Source: Alitabrizicola rongguiensis (lineage in GTDB: Bacteria; Pseudomonadota; Alphaproteobacteria; Rhodobacterales; Rhodobacteraceae). Taken from it: 64,000 nt of DNA. The first letter of the stretch is position 1, and each line of letters starts with the position of its first letter. Location: positions 744,001 through 808,000 of the forward strand of contig NZ_JAKENF010000002.1 in NCBI RefSeq assembly GCF_021491355.1, read 5' to 3'. The position numbers and the translations under genes are program-made. Shown here piece after piece: positions 1-8,190 of the stretch. Below the pieces are notes generated by a model. That model saw nothing but the letters and a program-made list of their open reading frames with translations. It was not told where the DNA came from and searched no databases.

Positions 1-2
1 TC

Positions 3-674
3 ATCCAAGAAAAGACGCTGGTTCATGCCGTGGAAGGTGGGGCGAAGCCGGTCGTACGCACCCAGCACGGCCGGGTGTTGGCCGATCAGGTGATCCTCGC
101 CGCCAACGGCTATCTTGGCGGGCTTGAGCCGAAGGTCGCCGCGCGGGTCATGCCGATCAACAACTTCATTGTCGCGACCGAACCTCTGGGCAATCGTGCG
201 AAAGAGATCCTTTCCGAGCCCGTCGCCGTTGCCGACACAAAGTTTGTGGTCAACTACTGGCGGCTGAGCGAAGACAACCGCCTGCTGTTCGGCGGCGGCG
301 AAAGCTATGGCTACCGTTTCCCCGATCTGGTGAAGACGGTGAAGAAGCCGATGCTCGAGGTCTATCCGCAACTGGCCGATGCGCGGATCGATTACGCCTG
401 GGGTGGGACGTTGGCCATCACCATGAACCGGATGCCCTGCTTCATCAGGCCTAAACAGAATGTGCTGTCGGCCTCGGGCTATTCCGGCCATGGCGTGGCG
501 ATGGCGACGCTCGCGGGCAAGATGCTTGCCGAAGCCTCCTGCGGAGAGACGGAACGCTTCGACGTGATGGCGGGCCTGCCCCAGCCCCGCTTCCCCGGCG
601 GCGCGGCGCTGCGCTGGCCGATGCTGGTCGCCGCCATGACCTGGTACTCGATGCGAGATCGGCTCGGCCTCTGA
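3..674 (+). CDS. FAD-dependent oxidoreductase, PuuB/OrdL-like, C-terminal part (5' end outside window)
   Basis: The reading frame is already open at the first base, so only the last 223 or so residues are present and the N-terminal FAD-binding motif lies outside. What remains matches the C-terminal half of the DAO-type family that includes gamma-glutamylputrescine oxidase. It has a substrate-domain stretch with MPINNFIVATEPL, then a closing FAD-contacting segment ASGYSGHGVAMATLAGKML. The family oxidises secondary or primary amines to aldehyde or ketone products with release of H2O2. A second, complete paralogue lies at 20207-21595, where the equivalent segments read LPINSAQIATEPL and AGGYVGVGVSTSNL. 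The aminotransferase gene starts 132 bp downstream on the same strand. Family assignment is firm; the substrate is unknown. Confidence 0.85.
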   Translation: MQEKTLVHAVEGGAKPVVRTQHGRVLADQVILAANGYLGGLEPKVAARVMPINNFIVATEPLGNRAKEILSEPVAVADTKFVVNYWRLSEDNRLLFGGGESYGYRFPDLVKTVKKPMLEVYPQLADARIDYAWGGTLAITMNRMPCFIRPKQNVLSASGYSGHGVAMATLAGKMLAEASCGETERFDVMAGLPQPRFPGGAALRWPMLVAAMTWYSMRDRLGL

Positions 675-806
675 CTCGGCGAAATCTGCGCTTTGACGCG
701 GCGTCAAGGCGCGGGTTTTGGCGCATGGCGCAAGTTGCCTCTCGCCAAATGCGGCGCCGCTGTTTACAGAATTCCTAAAGAAGACCTTCAGGAAAGTTGT
801 CGAAGC

Positions 807-1997
807 ATGGCCGCAGACGGACCGATCAGCCCGCCCAACGTCTATGACGCCGAACCGATCCCTGAAGCCGCGCGGGACGAGATCGACAGGCTGCTCACCT
901 CGGGTGACCTGTTCCGCTACACCGCACCGGAAGGCGCGCCGGTGGCCCTCCTCGAGGCCGAGTTTGCCGACCTTCTCGGCAGCAGATATGCACTTGCCGT
1001 GGCCTCCTGTTCCGCCGCGTTGTTCCTGTCGCTGAAGGCGCTGGACCTGCCGCGCGGCGCCCGGGTGGCGATCCCGGCCTTCACCTTTGCCGCCGTGCCC
1101 TCGGCGATCGTCCATGCCGACTGCGTGCCGGTGCTGATCGAGGTCGGATCGAATTACCGGGTCGACATCGCCGATCTCAAGGCGAAGATCGCGGAAGGGC
1201 TCGACGCCATGCTCATCAGCCACATGCGCGGCCATACCTCGGACATGGATGCGATCATGGAACTGGCGGAAGCTGCTGCGATCCCTGTGATCGAGGATGC
1301 GGCCCATTCGCTTGGCACAACGTGGGCGGGGCGGAACATCGGCACCATCGGTAAGGTCGGATGCTTCAGTTTCCAGTCCTACAAGCTCATCAACGCTGGC
1401 GAAGGCGGGATCCTCGTTACCGACGATCCTGAAGTCGCGGCACGGGCGATCATCATGTCGGGCGCATACGAGCAGAACTGGAAGAAGCATCCCGGCCTGC
1501 AGAACAGCTTCGGCCACTGGCAGAACAAGCTGCCGCTCTACAACACGCGAATGCAGAACCTCTCGGCCGCGGTCATACGGCCGCAGATACCGGAGCTGGC
1601 GCGGCGCGTTGCAGACGGGCGGGCGAACCATGACTACGTTGCCGGCCTTCTCAATGCCTCGCCCTGGCTCGATGTCCCGCCGCCACTGCCGCAGGAAGTG
1701 CGCGCGCCGGACTCCATCCAGTTCAATCTTGTCGGCTTCGATACCGATGCCGAGGCGCTGGCGTTTCAGGATGCTTGCAAACGGCGGGGTGTTGGTGTTC
1801 AGGTCTTCGGCTTGAGCGAGGGCAATGCCCGCGCCTACTGGAACTGGCAGTTCCTCGGCGATCTGCCTGACCTGCCGCAGACCCGCGCGATGCTCATGCG
1901 GGCCTGTGACATGCGCCTGCCCGCGCGGCTGACGAAGCCCGATCTGGACTTCATCGCCCAGGCGATCTTTGCCGCAGCGGCAGAGACGAAGGGCTAG
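807..1997 (+). CDS. DegT/DnrJ/EryC1/StrS-family PLP-dependent aminotransferase
   Basis: This 396-residue protein has the fold-type I layout of DegT/DnrJ/EryC1 enzymes. It has an N-terminal substrate-contact region, the cofactor segment VIEDAAHSLG, and the segment FSFQSYKLINAGEGG in which Lys193 is the expected PLP Schiff-base lysine. Known members transaminate keto-sugars or act in secondary metabolism. No sugar-nucleotide genes are nearby, so the substrate is unclear; the preceding amine-oxidase-type gene raises the possibility of a small amino compound. I chose ATG 807 because AGGAAA lies 12 bp upstream and homology begins soon after it; an upstream in-frame start at 693 would add unrelated residues. 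The stop codon shares a CTAG with the convergent LysR gene. Confidence 0.87.
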   Translation: MAADGPISPPNVYDAEPIPEAARDEIDRLLTSGDLFRYTAPEGAPVALLEAEFADLLGSRYALAVASCSAALFLSLKALDLPRGARVAIPAFTFAAVPSAIVHADCVPVLIEVGSNYRVDIADLKAKIAEGLDAMLISHMRGHTSDMDAIMELAEAAAIPVIEDAAHSLGTTWAGRNIGTIGKVGCFSFQSYKLINAGEGGILVTDDPEVAARAIIMSGAYEQNWKKHPGLQNSFGHWQNKLPLYNTRMQNLSAAVIRPQIPELARRVADGRANHDYVAGLLNASPWLDVPPPLPQEVRAPDSIQFNLVGFDTDAEALAFQDACKRRGVGVQVFGLSEGNARAYWNWQFLGDLPDLPQTRAMLMRACDMRLPARLTKPDLDFIAQAIFAAAAETKG

Positions 1998-2968
1998 AGC
2001 ACCCTGAATTCCTGCTTCAGCCACGGCAGATCGGCAACTGTCGGCTCGACCACGCTCGACTGAAGAACGGGTCTGAGCAGCCCAGCCATCCGTGCCGGCA
2101 TGTCATGCAGAACCCCTGCCCTCGCCGAAAGCGAGATGGTCCGCGAGAAAGGCTCGAACGGCAACGGCAGCACATCGACCCTGCCGCGGAACGGAGCTGC
2201 GTGCTGGACTCCGAGCGGCGTCAGGATCGTCCAACCGACGCCGTCGGCCACCATCGCCAGAATGGCGTGATAGCTGTCGAGCTCGAACCGACGCGACAGA
2301 CGCAGGTTCTGGCGCGCGAGATGGGCCGCGATCTGGCGGCCCATATGGTGACGGGCGGTGTACTGGATGAGTGGCAGGTCAAGCAGATGCGATGACCCCT
2401 CACGCGCCGGGCTGATAGCGCCCTTAGGCGCGACGGCGACGAAAGGCTCGGTCAGCAGCGGATGAACCTCCATCCAGCTGCCGCCGTCGAAGCCAGACCC
2501 CAGATCGGCAGCGACCACCACATCAAGCGCCCGCTGGTCAAGCTGATCTAGCAAGCGGTGGCTCGCCCCGGTTTCCAGCAGGAAATGACAGCCGCGCAAA
2601 TCTTCGGCCAGCAGGGACAGAAGATGCGGCGTGACGGTGCTGTCGAAGTCCTCGATCATCCCCAGCCGCAAAGTGGTCAAGGCAGACATGTCTGACATCG
2701 CCAACTCCGCCCGCGCCTCGGCTGCGGCATTCACGATGGTCTGGGCGTGACGACGGAACATGCCACCCGCGGGCGTCGCGCGCATTGGCCGCGCGGTCCT
2801 GTCCAGAAGCGAGACGCCAAGCGCGGCCTCAAGACCCGATAGCTGCTGGCTTACTGCCGAGGGACTTGCACCGAGGCGGCGTGCCGCTGCAGTGATCGAC
2901 CCCTCTTCGGCGGTCGCCAGAAAAATCTCGATACCCCAAAGCGTGACCCGGCCCTGCGATTCCGGCAT
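1994..2968 (-). CDS. LysR-family transcriptional regulator
   Basis: A 324-residue LysR-type regulator. The N-terminal winged helix-turn-helix spans about residues 10-66 and contains GSITAAARRLGASPSAVSQQ. It is followed by the linker helix and a periplasmic-binding-protein-like effector domain of about 200 residues. The gene begins 21 bp after the phaR stop on the same strand, so it could be read from the phaR transcript. At its other end it converges on the aminotransferase with a 4-bp CTAG overlap. LysR proteins usually control a neighbouring gene or themselves; the aminotransferase/oxidoreductase pair is the obvious local candidate, but no operator was identified. Confidence 0.88.
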   Translation of the reverse strand: MPESQGRVTLWGIEIFLATAEEGSITAAARRLGASPSAVSQQLSGLEAALGVSLLDRTARPMRATPAGGMFRRHAQTIVNAAAEARAELAMSDMSALTTLRLGMIEDFDSTVTPHLLSLLAEDLRGCHFLLETGASHRLLDQLDQRALDVVVAADLGSGFDGGSWMEVHPLLTEPFVAVAPKGAISPAREGSSHLLDLPLIQYTARHHMGRQIAAHLARQNLRLSRRFELDSYHAILAMVADGVGWTILTPLGVQHAAPFRGRVDVLPLPFEPFSRTISLSARAGVLHDMPARMAGLLRPVLQSSVVEPTVADLPWLKQEFRVL

Positions 2969-2989
2969 GGCCGTGTCCGCCCCAGCAGA

Positions 2990-3562
2990 TCAGAGTTTCG
3001 ACAGCTTCTTCTGCAACTCGGCGAGCTGCTTCTTGATCTGCGCAAGCTCGTCGGCCGAGGCGGGAGCCTCCGAGCCTTCATCTTCCCGCGCCGGCCCAGA
3101 ACCGCTCCAGCCCGGCATCGAGGGCATGCCGCCGATCAGGGATTTCATGAAGGCTTCCTGCTGCTTTACCAGATCCTCGAAGCCCGGCACGCCCGCCATC
3201 GGGTTAGGCAGGGTCGAGAGGTTCTCAAGCATCTTGGCCTGACCGTTGCGGAACATGTCGAAGGACATTGCCAAGAACTGCGGCACCACGCTCTGAACTT
3301 CGGTGGTGTAGCTGCGGACCAGATCGGTCAGCACGTTGATCGGCAGGACATTCTCGCCCTTGCTTTCGTGCTCGGCGACGATCTGGAGTAGATACTGACG
3401 GGTCAGGTCGTCACCAGATTTCAGATCGACGATTTGTACCTCGCGGCCCGCCCGGATGAAGCCGGCGATATCCTCGAGCGTCACATAGTCGCTTGTCTCG
3501 GTGTTGTAGAGACGACGGCTCGCATAACGCTTGATGAGCAGTGGCTTTTCCGCTTCCGACAT
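2990..3562 (-). CDS. phaR: polyhydroxyalkanoate synthesis repressor PhaR
   Basis: A 190-residue PhaR. The conserved N-terminal DNA-binding region spans about residues 6-70, with IKRYASRRLYNTETSDYVTL. A PHB-accumulation regulatory region follows (about 80-150), then a disordered Pro/Gly/Glu stretch and a C-terminal coiled-coil-like helix rich in Lys, Leu and Gln. In characterised relatives PhaR binds CTGC-N3-GCAG sites and nascent PHA polymer. Polymer titrates it off DNA and releases phasin synthesis. ATG 3562 is preferred over an upstream in-frame GTG-type start because GGGGAGG sits 6 bp before it and homology begins there. It is third in the phaC-phaP-phaR series but is separated from phaP by a strong terminator, so it probably has its own promoter. 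Confidence 0.95.
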   Translation of the reverse strand: MSEAEKPLLIKRYASRRLYNTETSDYVTLEDIAGFIRAGREVQIVDLKSGDDLTRQYLLQIVAEHESKGENVLPINVLTDLVRSYTTEVQSVVPQFLAMSFDMFRNGQAKMLENLSTLPNPMAGVPGFEDLVKQQEAFMKSLIGGMPSMPGWSGSGPAREDEGSEAPASADELAQIKKQLAELQKKLSKL

Positions 3563-3581
3563 CGTCGCCTCCCCGTATTTT

Positions 3582-3592
3582 CTGCGGTGCAT
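3582..3592. promoter_or_regulatory. imperfect PhaR-type box ahead of phaR
   Basis: CTGC-GGT-GCAT differs at one base from CTGC-N3-GCAG and lies 20 bp upstream of the phaR start. Autoregulation of phaR through such a site is known in relatives. Here it is inferred from sequence alone. Confidence 0.4.
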
Positions 3593-3610
3593 CGAAGCTT
3601 AGGGCAGCGC

Positions 3611-3650
3611 AGAAAAAAAAGAAAGGGCGGGCTTCCTTGGAAGCCCGCCC
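3611..3650 (-). terminator. intrinsic terminator downstream of phaP
   Basis: Read on the minus strand, a perfect 12-bp stem (arms 3625-3636 and 3639-3650) is followed by a T-rich run, TTTCTTTTTTTT. It lies 54 bp after the phaP stop and upstream of phaR. It would end the abundant phasin mRNA and reduce read-through into phaR. Confidence 0.9.
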
Positions 3651-3703
3651 AGTGGCGCGTCAACCCGACAGGGAGGAGATAGGGACCGACGCGGCCTTCT
3701 AGA

Positions 3704-4153
3704 TCACTTCGCGGCAGCAGCGACTTTTTTCGCAGCGGTCGTCACTTCGGCGGTGGCTTTCTTCACCGCAGCAGTGGCGTCTTCCTGCAGGTCCTTGCCA
3801 GCGGCGAGCAGCAGCTCGACGGTTTCCATCTGAACTTTCTTCGCAACTTCGGCGAAGGCGGCAAGATGCTCGGCAGCCGATTCAGCAGCCGACGAAGCGA
3901 AGTCGCTGGCGGCTTTGGTGTATTCGGTCGGCTCGGTCTTGGCTTTCGACACGGCGCCCAGCTTGGCGATGGTGTCTTTCGCCCATTTGGACGAGATCTC
4001 GGTCGATTTCTCGGCAGCTTCCAGAGCCACTTTCGAGAACTTCTCGGCCATAGCGGCCTGGGTCTTGAAGGCGTCCTGGAACGCTTTGGCGTCAACCGGC
4101 ATCGAGCCGAAGGCGTCTTGGAAAACTTTGGTGAAGTCCGGGGTCTTGGTCAT
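3704..4153 (-). CDS. phaP: phasin, PHA granule-associated protein
   Basis: A 149-residue, Ala/Lys/Glu-rich, almost wholly helical protein with no signal peptide or cysteine, typical of phasin_2 proteins. It begins with MTKTPDFTKVFQDAFGSMPV and ends in an Ala/Lys-rich tail. Phasins coat intracellular polyhydroxyalkanoate granules and control their number and surface. The start has AGGAG about 9 bp upstream. The gene sits between phaC and phaR. Its upstream gap holds a recognisable promoter with two PhaR boxes, and a strong terminator follows it, so it is probably a highly expressed single-gene unit induced when polymer sequesters PhaR. Confidence 0.93.
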   Translation of the reverse strand: MTKTPDFTKVFQDAFGSMPVDAKAFQDAFKTQAAMAEKFSKVALEAAEKSTEISSKWAKDTIAKLGAVSKAKTEPTEYTKAASDFASSAAESAAEHLAAFAEVAKKVQMETVELLLAAGKDLQEDATAAVKKATAEVTTAAKKVAAAAK

Positions 4154-4200
4154 TTCGAATTGCTCCTGGTTTCTGGCGCTTCCGGCATCCTGATGACAAA

Positions 4201-4229
4201 CATATAGATGCTGCGCCGCAGCAAATCAA
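4201..4229 (-). promoter_or_regulatory. phaP promoter (-35/-10)
   Basis: On the minus strand TTGATT (4229-4224) and TATATG (4206-4201) are separated by exactly 17 bp, each matching the sigma70 consensus at 4 of 6 positions. The spacer is almost entirely a PhaR box. Transcription would start near 4194, about 40 bp before the phaP ATG. Confidence 0.7.
4209..4223. promoter_or_regulatory. PhaR operator 1, within the phaP promoter spacer
   Basis: Perfect 15-bp palindrome TGCTGC-GCC-GCAGCA containing the published PhaR core CTGC-N3-GCAG. It occupies the region between -35 and -10, so a bound repressor would block RNA polymerase. Confidence 0.85.
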
Positions 4230-4236
4230 GAGATAA

Positions 4237-4251
4237 TGCTGCACTGCAGCA
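4237..4251. promoter_or_regulatory. PhaR operator 2, just upstream of the phaP -35
   Basis: Perfect 15-bp palindrome TGCTGC-ACT-GCAGCA, with the same outer bases as operator 1. The two centres are 28 bp apart. It lies between the end of phaC and the phaP promoter. Confidence 0.83.
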
Positions 4252-4295
4252 AAAATCCCCGAAACCCGCTGACGCCCAGTGAAAGCCGTTTCGGC

Positions 4296-6089
4296 TCAAT
4301 CGCTTGGAATCTGTGACACGTAGGTCCCGGGGGCGGGAGCGAGCTCTGGATGCTCCGAATCGCCTGGCTGCCTTGCCTTCACCATCGGCCCGGATCGCGC
4401 CGCCAGCCACTCTCCCCAATGTGGCCACCAGCTGCCCTGATGGTAAGTGGCGCCGGCCTTCCAGTCGTTGGCGTCGCCCATCGGACCGTCATTGGTGTAG
4501 TGTCCATACTTGATCTTGGTGGGCGGATTGACAATGCCGGCGATATGGCCGGACTCAGACAGGATGAAGGTTTTGTCCACCGACCCGAACTGCCGCAAGC
4601 CGGCGTAGGAGCTTTGCCAGGGTGCGATGTGGTCCGTTTCGCAGGCTACGGCGCAGACCGGCAGCTTGACGTCGGCAAGGGTCACCTTGTCATCGAGAAC
4701 CGCAAAGCCCTCGCCCGCAAAATTGTTCTGCTGGCAGAGCCCGCGCAGGTATTCGAGCGCCATCTTGCCGGGCAGGTTCGTCCCGTCGCCGTTCCAGTAC
4801 AGCAGATCGAAGGCCGGGGGCGCTTCTCCCAGCATGTAGCTGCGGATCGCCGGCTGGTAGATAAGATCGTTGGAGCGCAGGTAGCTGAAGGTGCGGCTCA
4901 TGAAGAGCTTCGACATGATGCCGTCGGTCTGCACCTGCCGCTCGATCCCGTCGACGAAATCGTCGTTGAGGAACACCCCGACCTCACCCGGTTCGGTAAA
5001 GTCCGTCAGCGTGGTGAAGAAGGTGGCGCAATTGATGTCCCTTTCGCCCTTCTTCTGAAGATGCGCGAGCGTCAGCGCCAGCGTTGTGCCGGCGATGCAA
5101 TAGCCGACGACATTGATCTTCTTCTCGCCGGTGATCTGGCGGACCTGATCCATCGCGGCCAGATAGCCGTCCCGGATATAGTCATCCATCCCGGTATCGC
5201 GATAGGAAGGGTCGGGGTTCACCCAGCTCACGATGAACAGGGTAAATCCCTGATCGACGATCCACTTGACGAGGCTGTTCTGCGCCTTGAGGTCGAGGAT
5301 GTAGAACTTGTTGATCCATGGCGGGAAGACCAGGAGCGGGGTCTTGTGTACCTTGTCCGTGGTCGGCGCATACTGGATGAGTTCAAGCATCCGGTTACGG
5401 AAGACGACCGAGCCCTTGGTGGTCGCGATGTTCTCGCCCAGCACGAAGGCATTCCGGTCGGCTAGGCTGACCAGCAACTCGCCGTCGCTCGTTTCGATGT
5501 CGCGAACAAGGTTTTCCAGCCCCTGAACCAGGCTTCGCCCGTCGGTCTCGACCGCGCGCGTCAGGGCATCAGGGTTGGTTCCGAGAAAATTCGAAGGGGC
5601 AAAAAGGTCTACGAACTGGCGAGTAAAGTACTCCACCCTGCGGCGATCCATCGGATCGAGATTTTCCATCTCTGCGACGGCGCGCGAGACCGCCTCGGAG
5701 TTCAGCATGTATTGCTGCTTGAGGTAGTTGAAGAAGGGATGGGTTTCCCACAGCGGATTGGAGAAGCGGCGATCCTTGGGCGTCGAATCGGGCGGGGTTT
5801 CGAGGGTGCCTTTCGCGAGCGCCTGCTGAGCCTCGACATAGTGTTTCAGCGTCTTGCCCCAGTAGCTGATCTGATGTTCCAGAATCTTCGCGGGGTTCTG
5901 CATCATTTCAGCAACATAGGCTGCGGCAGCCTTGAGATATACGTCGTTACCGGGCGCATTCAGCGCGGGATCGACCGGTTTCCGCTTTGATAGCGCTACC
6001 ATCAGCCTTTGGGACAGTTCCTCGATCTTGGCGAGGTTCGCATTAAGCTGGTCCAGCCGTTCGGAGGTTTCGCTATCCTTAGTTGTCAT
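4296..6089 (-). CDS. phaC: class I poly(R)-hydroxyalkanoic acid synthase
   Basis: This 597-residue protein polymerises (R)-3-hydroxyacyl-CoA into polyhydroxyalkanoate at the granule surface. It has an N-terminal PhaC_N region (about 90-260) followed by an alpha/beta-hydrolase core. The lipase-like box is GYCIAG with nucleophile Cys331; the catalytic Asp lies in ACETDHIAPW and the His in LSESGHIAGIVNPP. Length and box fit class I, which needs no PhaE or PhaR subunit. The ATG start has AGGGGGGAA about 8 bp upstream. It is transcribed away from phaZ and towards phaP, the usual order in Rhodobacter and Paracoccus. No PhaR box is visible in the 99-bp gap ahead of it. Confidence 0.96.
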   Translation of the reverse strand: MTTKDSETSERLDQLNANLAKIEELSQRLMVALSKRKPVDPALNAPGNDVYLKAAAAYVAEMMQNPAKILEHQISYWGKTLKHYVEAQQALAKGTLETPPDSTPKDRRFSNPLWETHPFFNYLKQQYMLNSEAVSRAVAEMENLDPMDRRRVEYFTRQFVDLFAPSNFLGTNPDALTRAVETDGRSLVQGLENLVRDIETSDGELLVSLADRNAFVLGENIATTKGSVVFRNRMLELIQYAPTTDKVHKTPLLVFPPWINKFYILDLKAQNSLVKWIVDQGFTLFIVSWVNPDPSYRDTGMDDYIRDGYLAAMDQVRQITGEKKINVVGYCIAGTTLALTLAHLQKKGERDINCATFFTTLTDFTEPGEVGVFLNDDFVDGIERQVQTDGIMSKLFMSRTFSYLRSNDLIYQPAIRSYMLGEAPPAFDLLYWNGDGTNLPGKMALEYLRGLCQQNNFAGEGFAVLDDKVTLADVKLPVCAVACETDHIAPWQSSYAGLRQFGSVDKTFILSESGHIAGIVNPPTKIKYGHYTNDGPMGDANDWKAGATYHQGSWWPHWGEWLAARSGPMVKARQPGDSEHPELAPAPGTYVSQIPSD

Positions 6090-6188
6090 ATGTCAAATTC
6101 CCCCCTAACCTCCGAAAACAATACCGTCGCGAAACTGGGGGGGAAAGCGACGAATTGACCTACAGGCCCAATCTGGGCGGGAGCGGCG

Positions 6189-7460
6189 ATGAAGTACATG
6201 TACACCTACGACGCCATGGAAACGGCGCGTAACACGAACGAGTGGCTGGGCGCGACAGCCCGTGCCGTCGCCTCCTACCCCGCTTTCGCCCTGTCGATGA
6301 ACCCGGCGTTGAGCTTCATGGCCGCCTGGGGCGAGGTAACGGAGCGTACCTTCGGCCGCATGATCGTCAAGCCTGACTGGGGCATCCGCTCTATTGTAGG
6401 ACCGGATGGTCAGGACCACCTCGTCGATGTGAAATCCATCGTCGAAAAGCCATTCGGAAACCTGATCCAGTTCTTTGTCCGGCGCCGCGCGCCCATGGCC
6501 CGCAAGGTGCTGCTGGTCGCACCGATGTCCGGCCACTATGCCACGCTCCTGCGCTCGACCGTGTCCAGTCTCTTGCCCGACTGTGATGTGTACGTGACCG
6601 ACTGGAAAAACGCCCGCGACATCCCGGTCAGCGCCGGCAAGTTCGATGTCGAGGACTATACGCTCTACCTCGTGGAGTTCATGCGCCATCTCGGGCCGGA
6701 CACGCATGTGATCGCCGTCTGCCAGCCCGCGCCCCTGACACTTGCCGCGACCGCCTATCTGGCCGGCGAGGACCCGGACGCGCAGCCCCGCTCGCTCACC
6801 CTGATCGGCGGCCCGATCGACCCTGACGCAGCCGCGACTGAGGTGACCGATTTCGGTCGTCGCATCACCATGGGCCAACTGGAGCAGATCGCCATCCAGC
6901 GTGTCGGCTTCAAGTACAAAGGCGCGGGCCGTATGGTCTATCCGGGCCTGCTGCAACTGCAGAGCTTCATGTCGATGAATGCCGACCGCCACGGCAAGGC
7001 GTTCTTCGACCAGATCATCCGGGTGGCACGTGGCGAAGCGTCGGACCACGATGCCCACAACCGTTTCTACGACGAATATCTGGCCGTAATGGACATGACG
7101 GCCGAGTTCTACCTGTCGACCGTAGAGCGCATCTTCAAGAACCGCGAGATCGCGCTGAACCGCTTCACTGTCGGCGGCAAGAAGGTCGATATCGGCGCGA
7201 TCACCCAAGTGGCCGTCAAGACAGTCGAAGGCGCGAATGACGACATCTCGGCGCCGGGTCAATGCATTGCAGCGCTGAAGCTGCTGACTGGCCTGCCGGA
7301 CAGCAAGAAGGCCAGCCACCTTGAACCCGAAGCGGGCCATTACGGCATCTTCGCGGGCAAGTCCTGGCGGCTGAACATCCGCCCGCTGGTGCTCAACTTC
7401 ATCGACGCCAATTCCGGCGCACCAACCGCCAGCAAGCCGCGCATCGTCGCCGCCAACTGA
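6189..7460 (+). CDS. phaZ: intracellular polyhydroxyalkanoate depolymerase
   Basis: A 423-residue intracellular PHB depolymerase of the PhaZ1 type, without a signal peptide. It begins with MKYMYTYDAMETARN, shows the family hallmark PMSGHYATLLR, and has the cysteine-type nucleophile elbow VCQPAP (Cys178) instead of a serine lipase box. The C-terminal part holds the expected His in EPEAGHYGIFAG. It mobilises stored polymer to 3-hydroxybutyrate units. The gene is divergent from phaC across 99 bp, so synthesis and breakdown share an intergenic control region. GGGCGGGAGCGG precedes the start. Its stop codon lies in a hairpin shared with the convergent hydrolase gene. Confidence 0.94.
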   Translation: MKYMYTYDAMETARNTNEWLGATARAVASYPAFALSMNPALSFMAAWGEVTERTFGRMIVKPDWGIRSIVGPDGQDHLVDVKSIVEKPFGNLIQFFVRRRAPMARKVLLVAPMSGHYATLLRSTVSSLLPDCDVYVTDWKNARDIPVSAGKFDVEDYTLYLVEFMRHLGPDTHVIAVCQPAPLTLAATAYLAGEDPDAQPRSLTLIGGPIDPDAAATEVTDFGRRITMGQLEQIAIQRVGFKYKGAGRMVYPGLLQLQSFMSMNADRHGKAFFDQIIRVARGEASDHDAHNRFYDEYLAVMDMTAEFYLSTVERIFKNREIALNRFTVGGKKVDIGAITQVAVKTVEGANDDISAPGQCIAALKLLTGLPDSKKASHLEPEAGHYGIFAGKSWRLNIRPLVLNFIDANSGAPTASKPRIVAAN

Positions 7461-7481
7461 TGCCGCGCTAGCGCAGCATCA
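7458..7481. terminator. bidirectional hairpin covering both convergent stop codons
   Basis: TGATGC-C-GCGC-TA-GCGC-A-GCATCA is a 24-base palindrome with a single mismatch. It starts with the phaZ TGA and contains the TAG of the convergent hydrolase (7468-7470). There is no long T-run, so it may act as a weak terminator or 3'-end protector for both mRNAs. Confidence 0.5.
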
Positions 7482-8175
7482 GCGGCTCGTTCAGGAATTC
7501 CTCCATCGCGTCGGACACCAGTTCGGGCGCCTCGAGCGTCGGCAGATGCCCGGCCGAGGCGAGTTTCAGGAAGCGCCCCTTCGGCATCAATTCAGCGGTG
7601 AATTCCTGTCGCCGCGGCGGAACCAGCGTATCGCAGGACCCGGCGATGATCAGCGTCGGCAACAGCCAGCGCCGTAGGGTCTTCTGGTGGTCCGGCCGCC
7701 GCTGCCAAGCCTTGGCCTGCGCCAGATACTGTTCGGGTCCCTGGACCCGGGCCATATCGAGCATCACCTCAAGCACCTCCTCGCGTCCCGGTCCGGGTGC
7801 GAGGGCTGCTGCCGGGATCTCGCCCTTCATCGCCTCATCAAGCCGACCCATGCGCGCCGCGACCAGCCGAGCCTCGCGGGCGCCCGCGGCTTGGGGCGTC
7901 TCACCGAACGGATCGGTCGAGATCAGGATGCAGCGCGTCACCCGGTCCGGCGCGCGCCGGATCACGTCCAGCGCCACCGTTCCGCCCAGCCCCTGCCCCG
8001 CGATGGCGAAGCGCTGCGGCGCCGCCGCGACGACCGCTGCCGACATATCCTCGACCATGCCCGGTCCGAGCGGCATCACGATGACCGGTCTGGTAAGCGA
8101 CAGGGCAACGATCTGGTGAAAGAACACGCGGGCATCACACATCAGCCCAGGCAACAGGACGACTGGCTCGCTCAT
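7468..8175 (-). CDS. alpha/beta hydrolase with Ser-to-Gly change at the nucleophile position
   Basis: A 235-residue alpha/beta-hydrolase-fold protein. The oxyanion-region motif LLPGLMCDARVF is at the N-terminus. The acid-bearing loop IAGSCDTLVPP and the histidine loop ASAGHLPTLEAPE are intact. The nucleophile elbow, normally G-x-S-x-G, reads GQGLGG, so residue 62 is Gly. I checked the codons (GGG CAG GGG CTG GGC GGA on the coding strand). It may therefore be a non-hydrolytic binding protein, or use another mechanism. The gene overlaps the phaZ terminator hairpin and follows a second, canonical hydrolase 15 bp upstream on the same strand, implying cotranscription. Confidence 0.85.
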   Translation of the reverse strand: MSEPVVLLPGLMCDARVFFHQIVALSLTRPVIVMPLGPGMVEDMSAAVVAAAPQRFAIAGQGLGGTVALDVIRRAPDRVTRCILISTDPFGETPQAAGAREARLVAARMGRLDEAMKGEIPAAALAPGPGREEVLEVMLDMARVQGPEQYLAQAKAWQRRPDHQKTLRRWLLPTLIIAGSCDTLVPPRRQEFTAELMPKGRFLKLASAGHLPTLEAPELVSDAMEEFLNEPLMLR

Positions 8176-8190
8176 TGTCCTGCCCCAAAG

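Noticed and set aside
6090-6188. A PhaR box in the phaC/phaZ divergent gap.
   Set aside because: No CTGC-N3/4-GCAG or one-mismatch version is present. A TTGACC at about 6156 has no matching -10, so no promoter is called.
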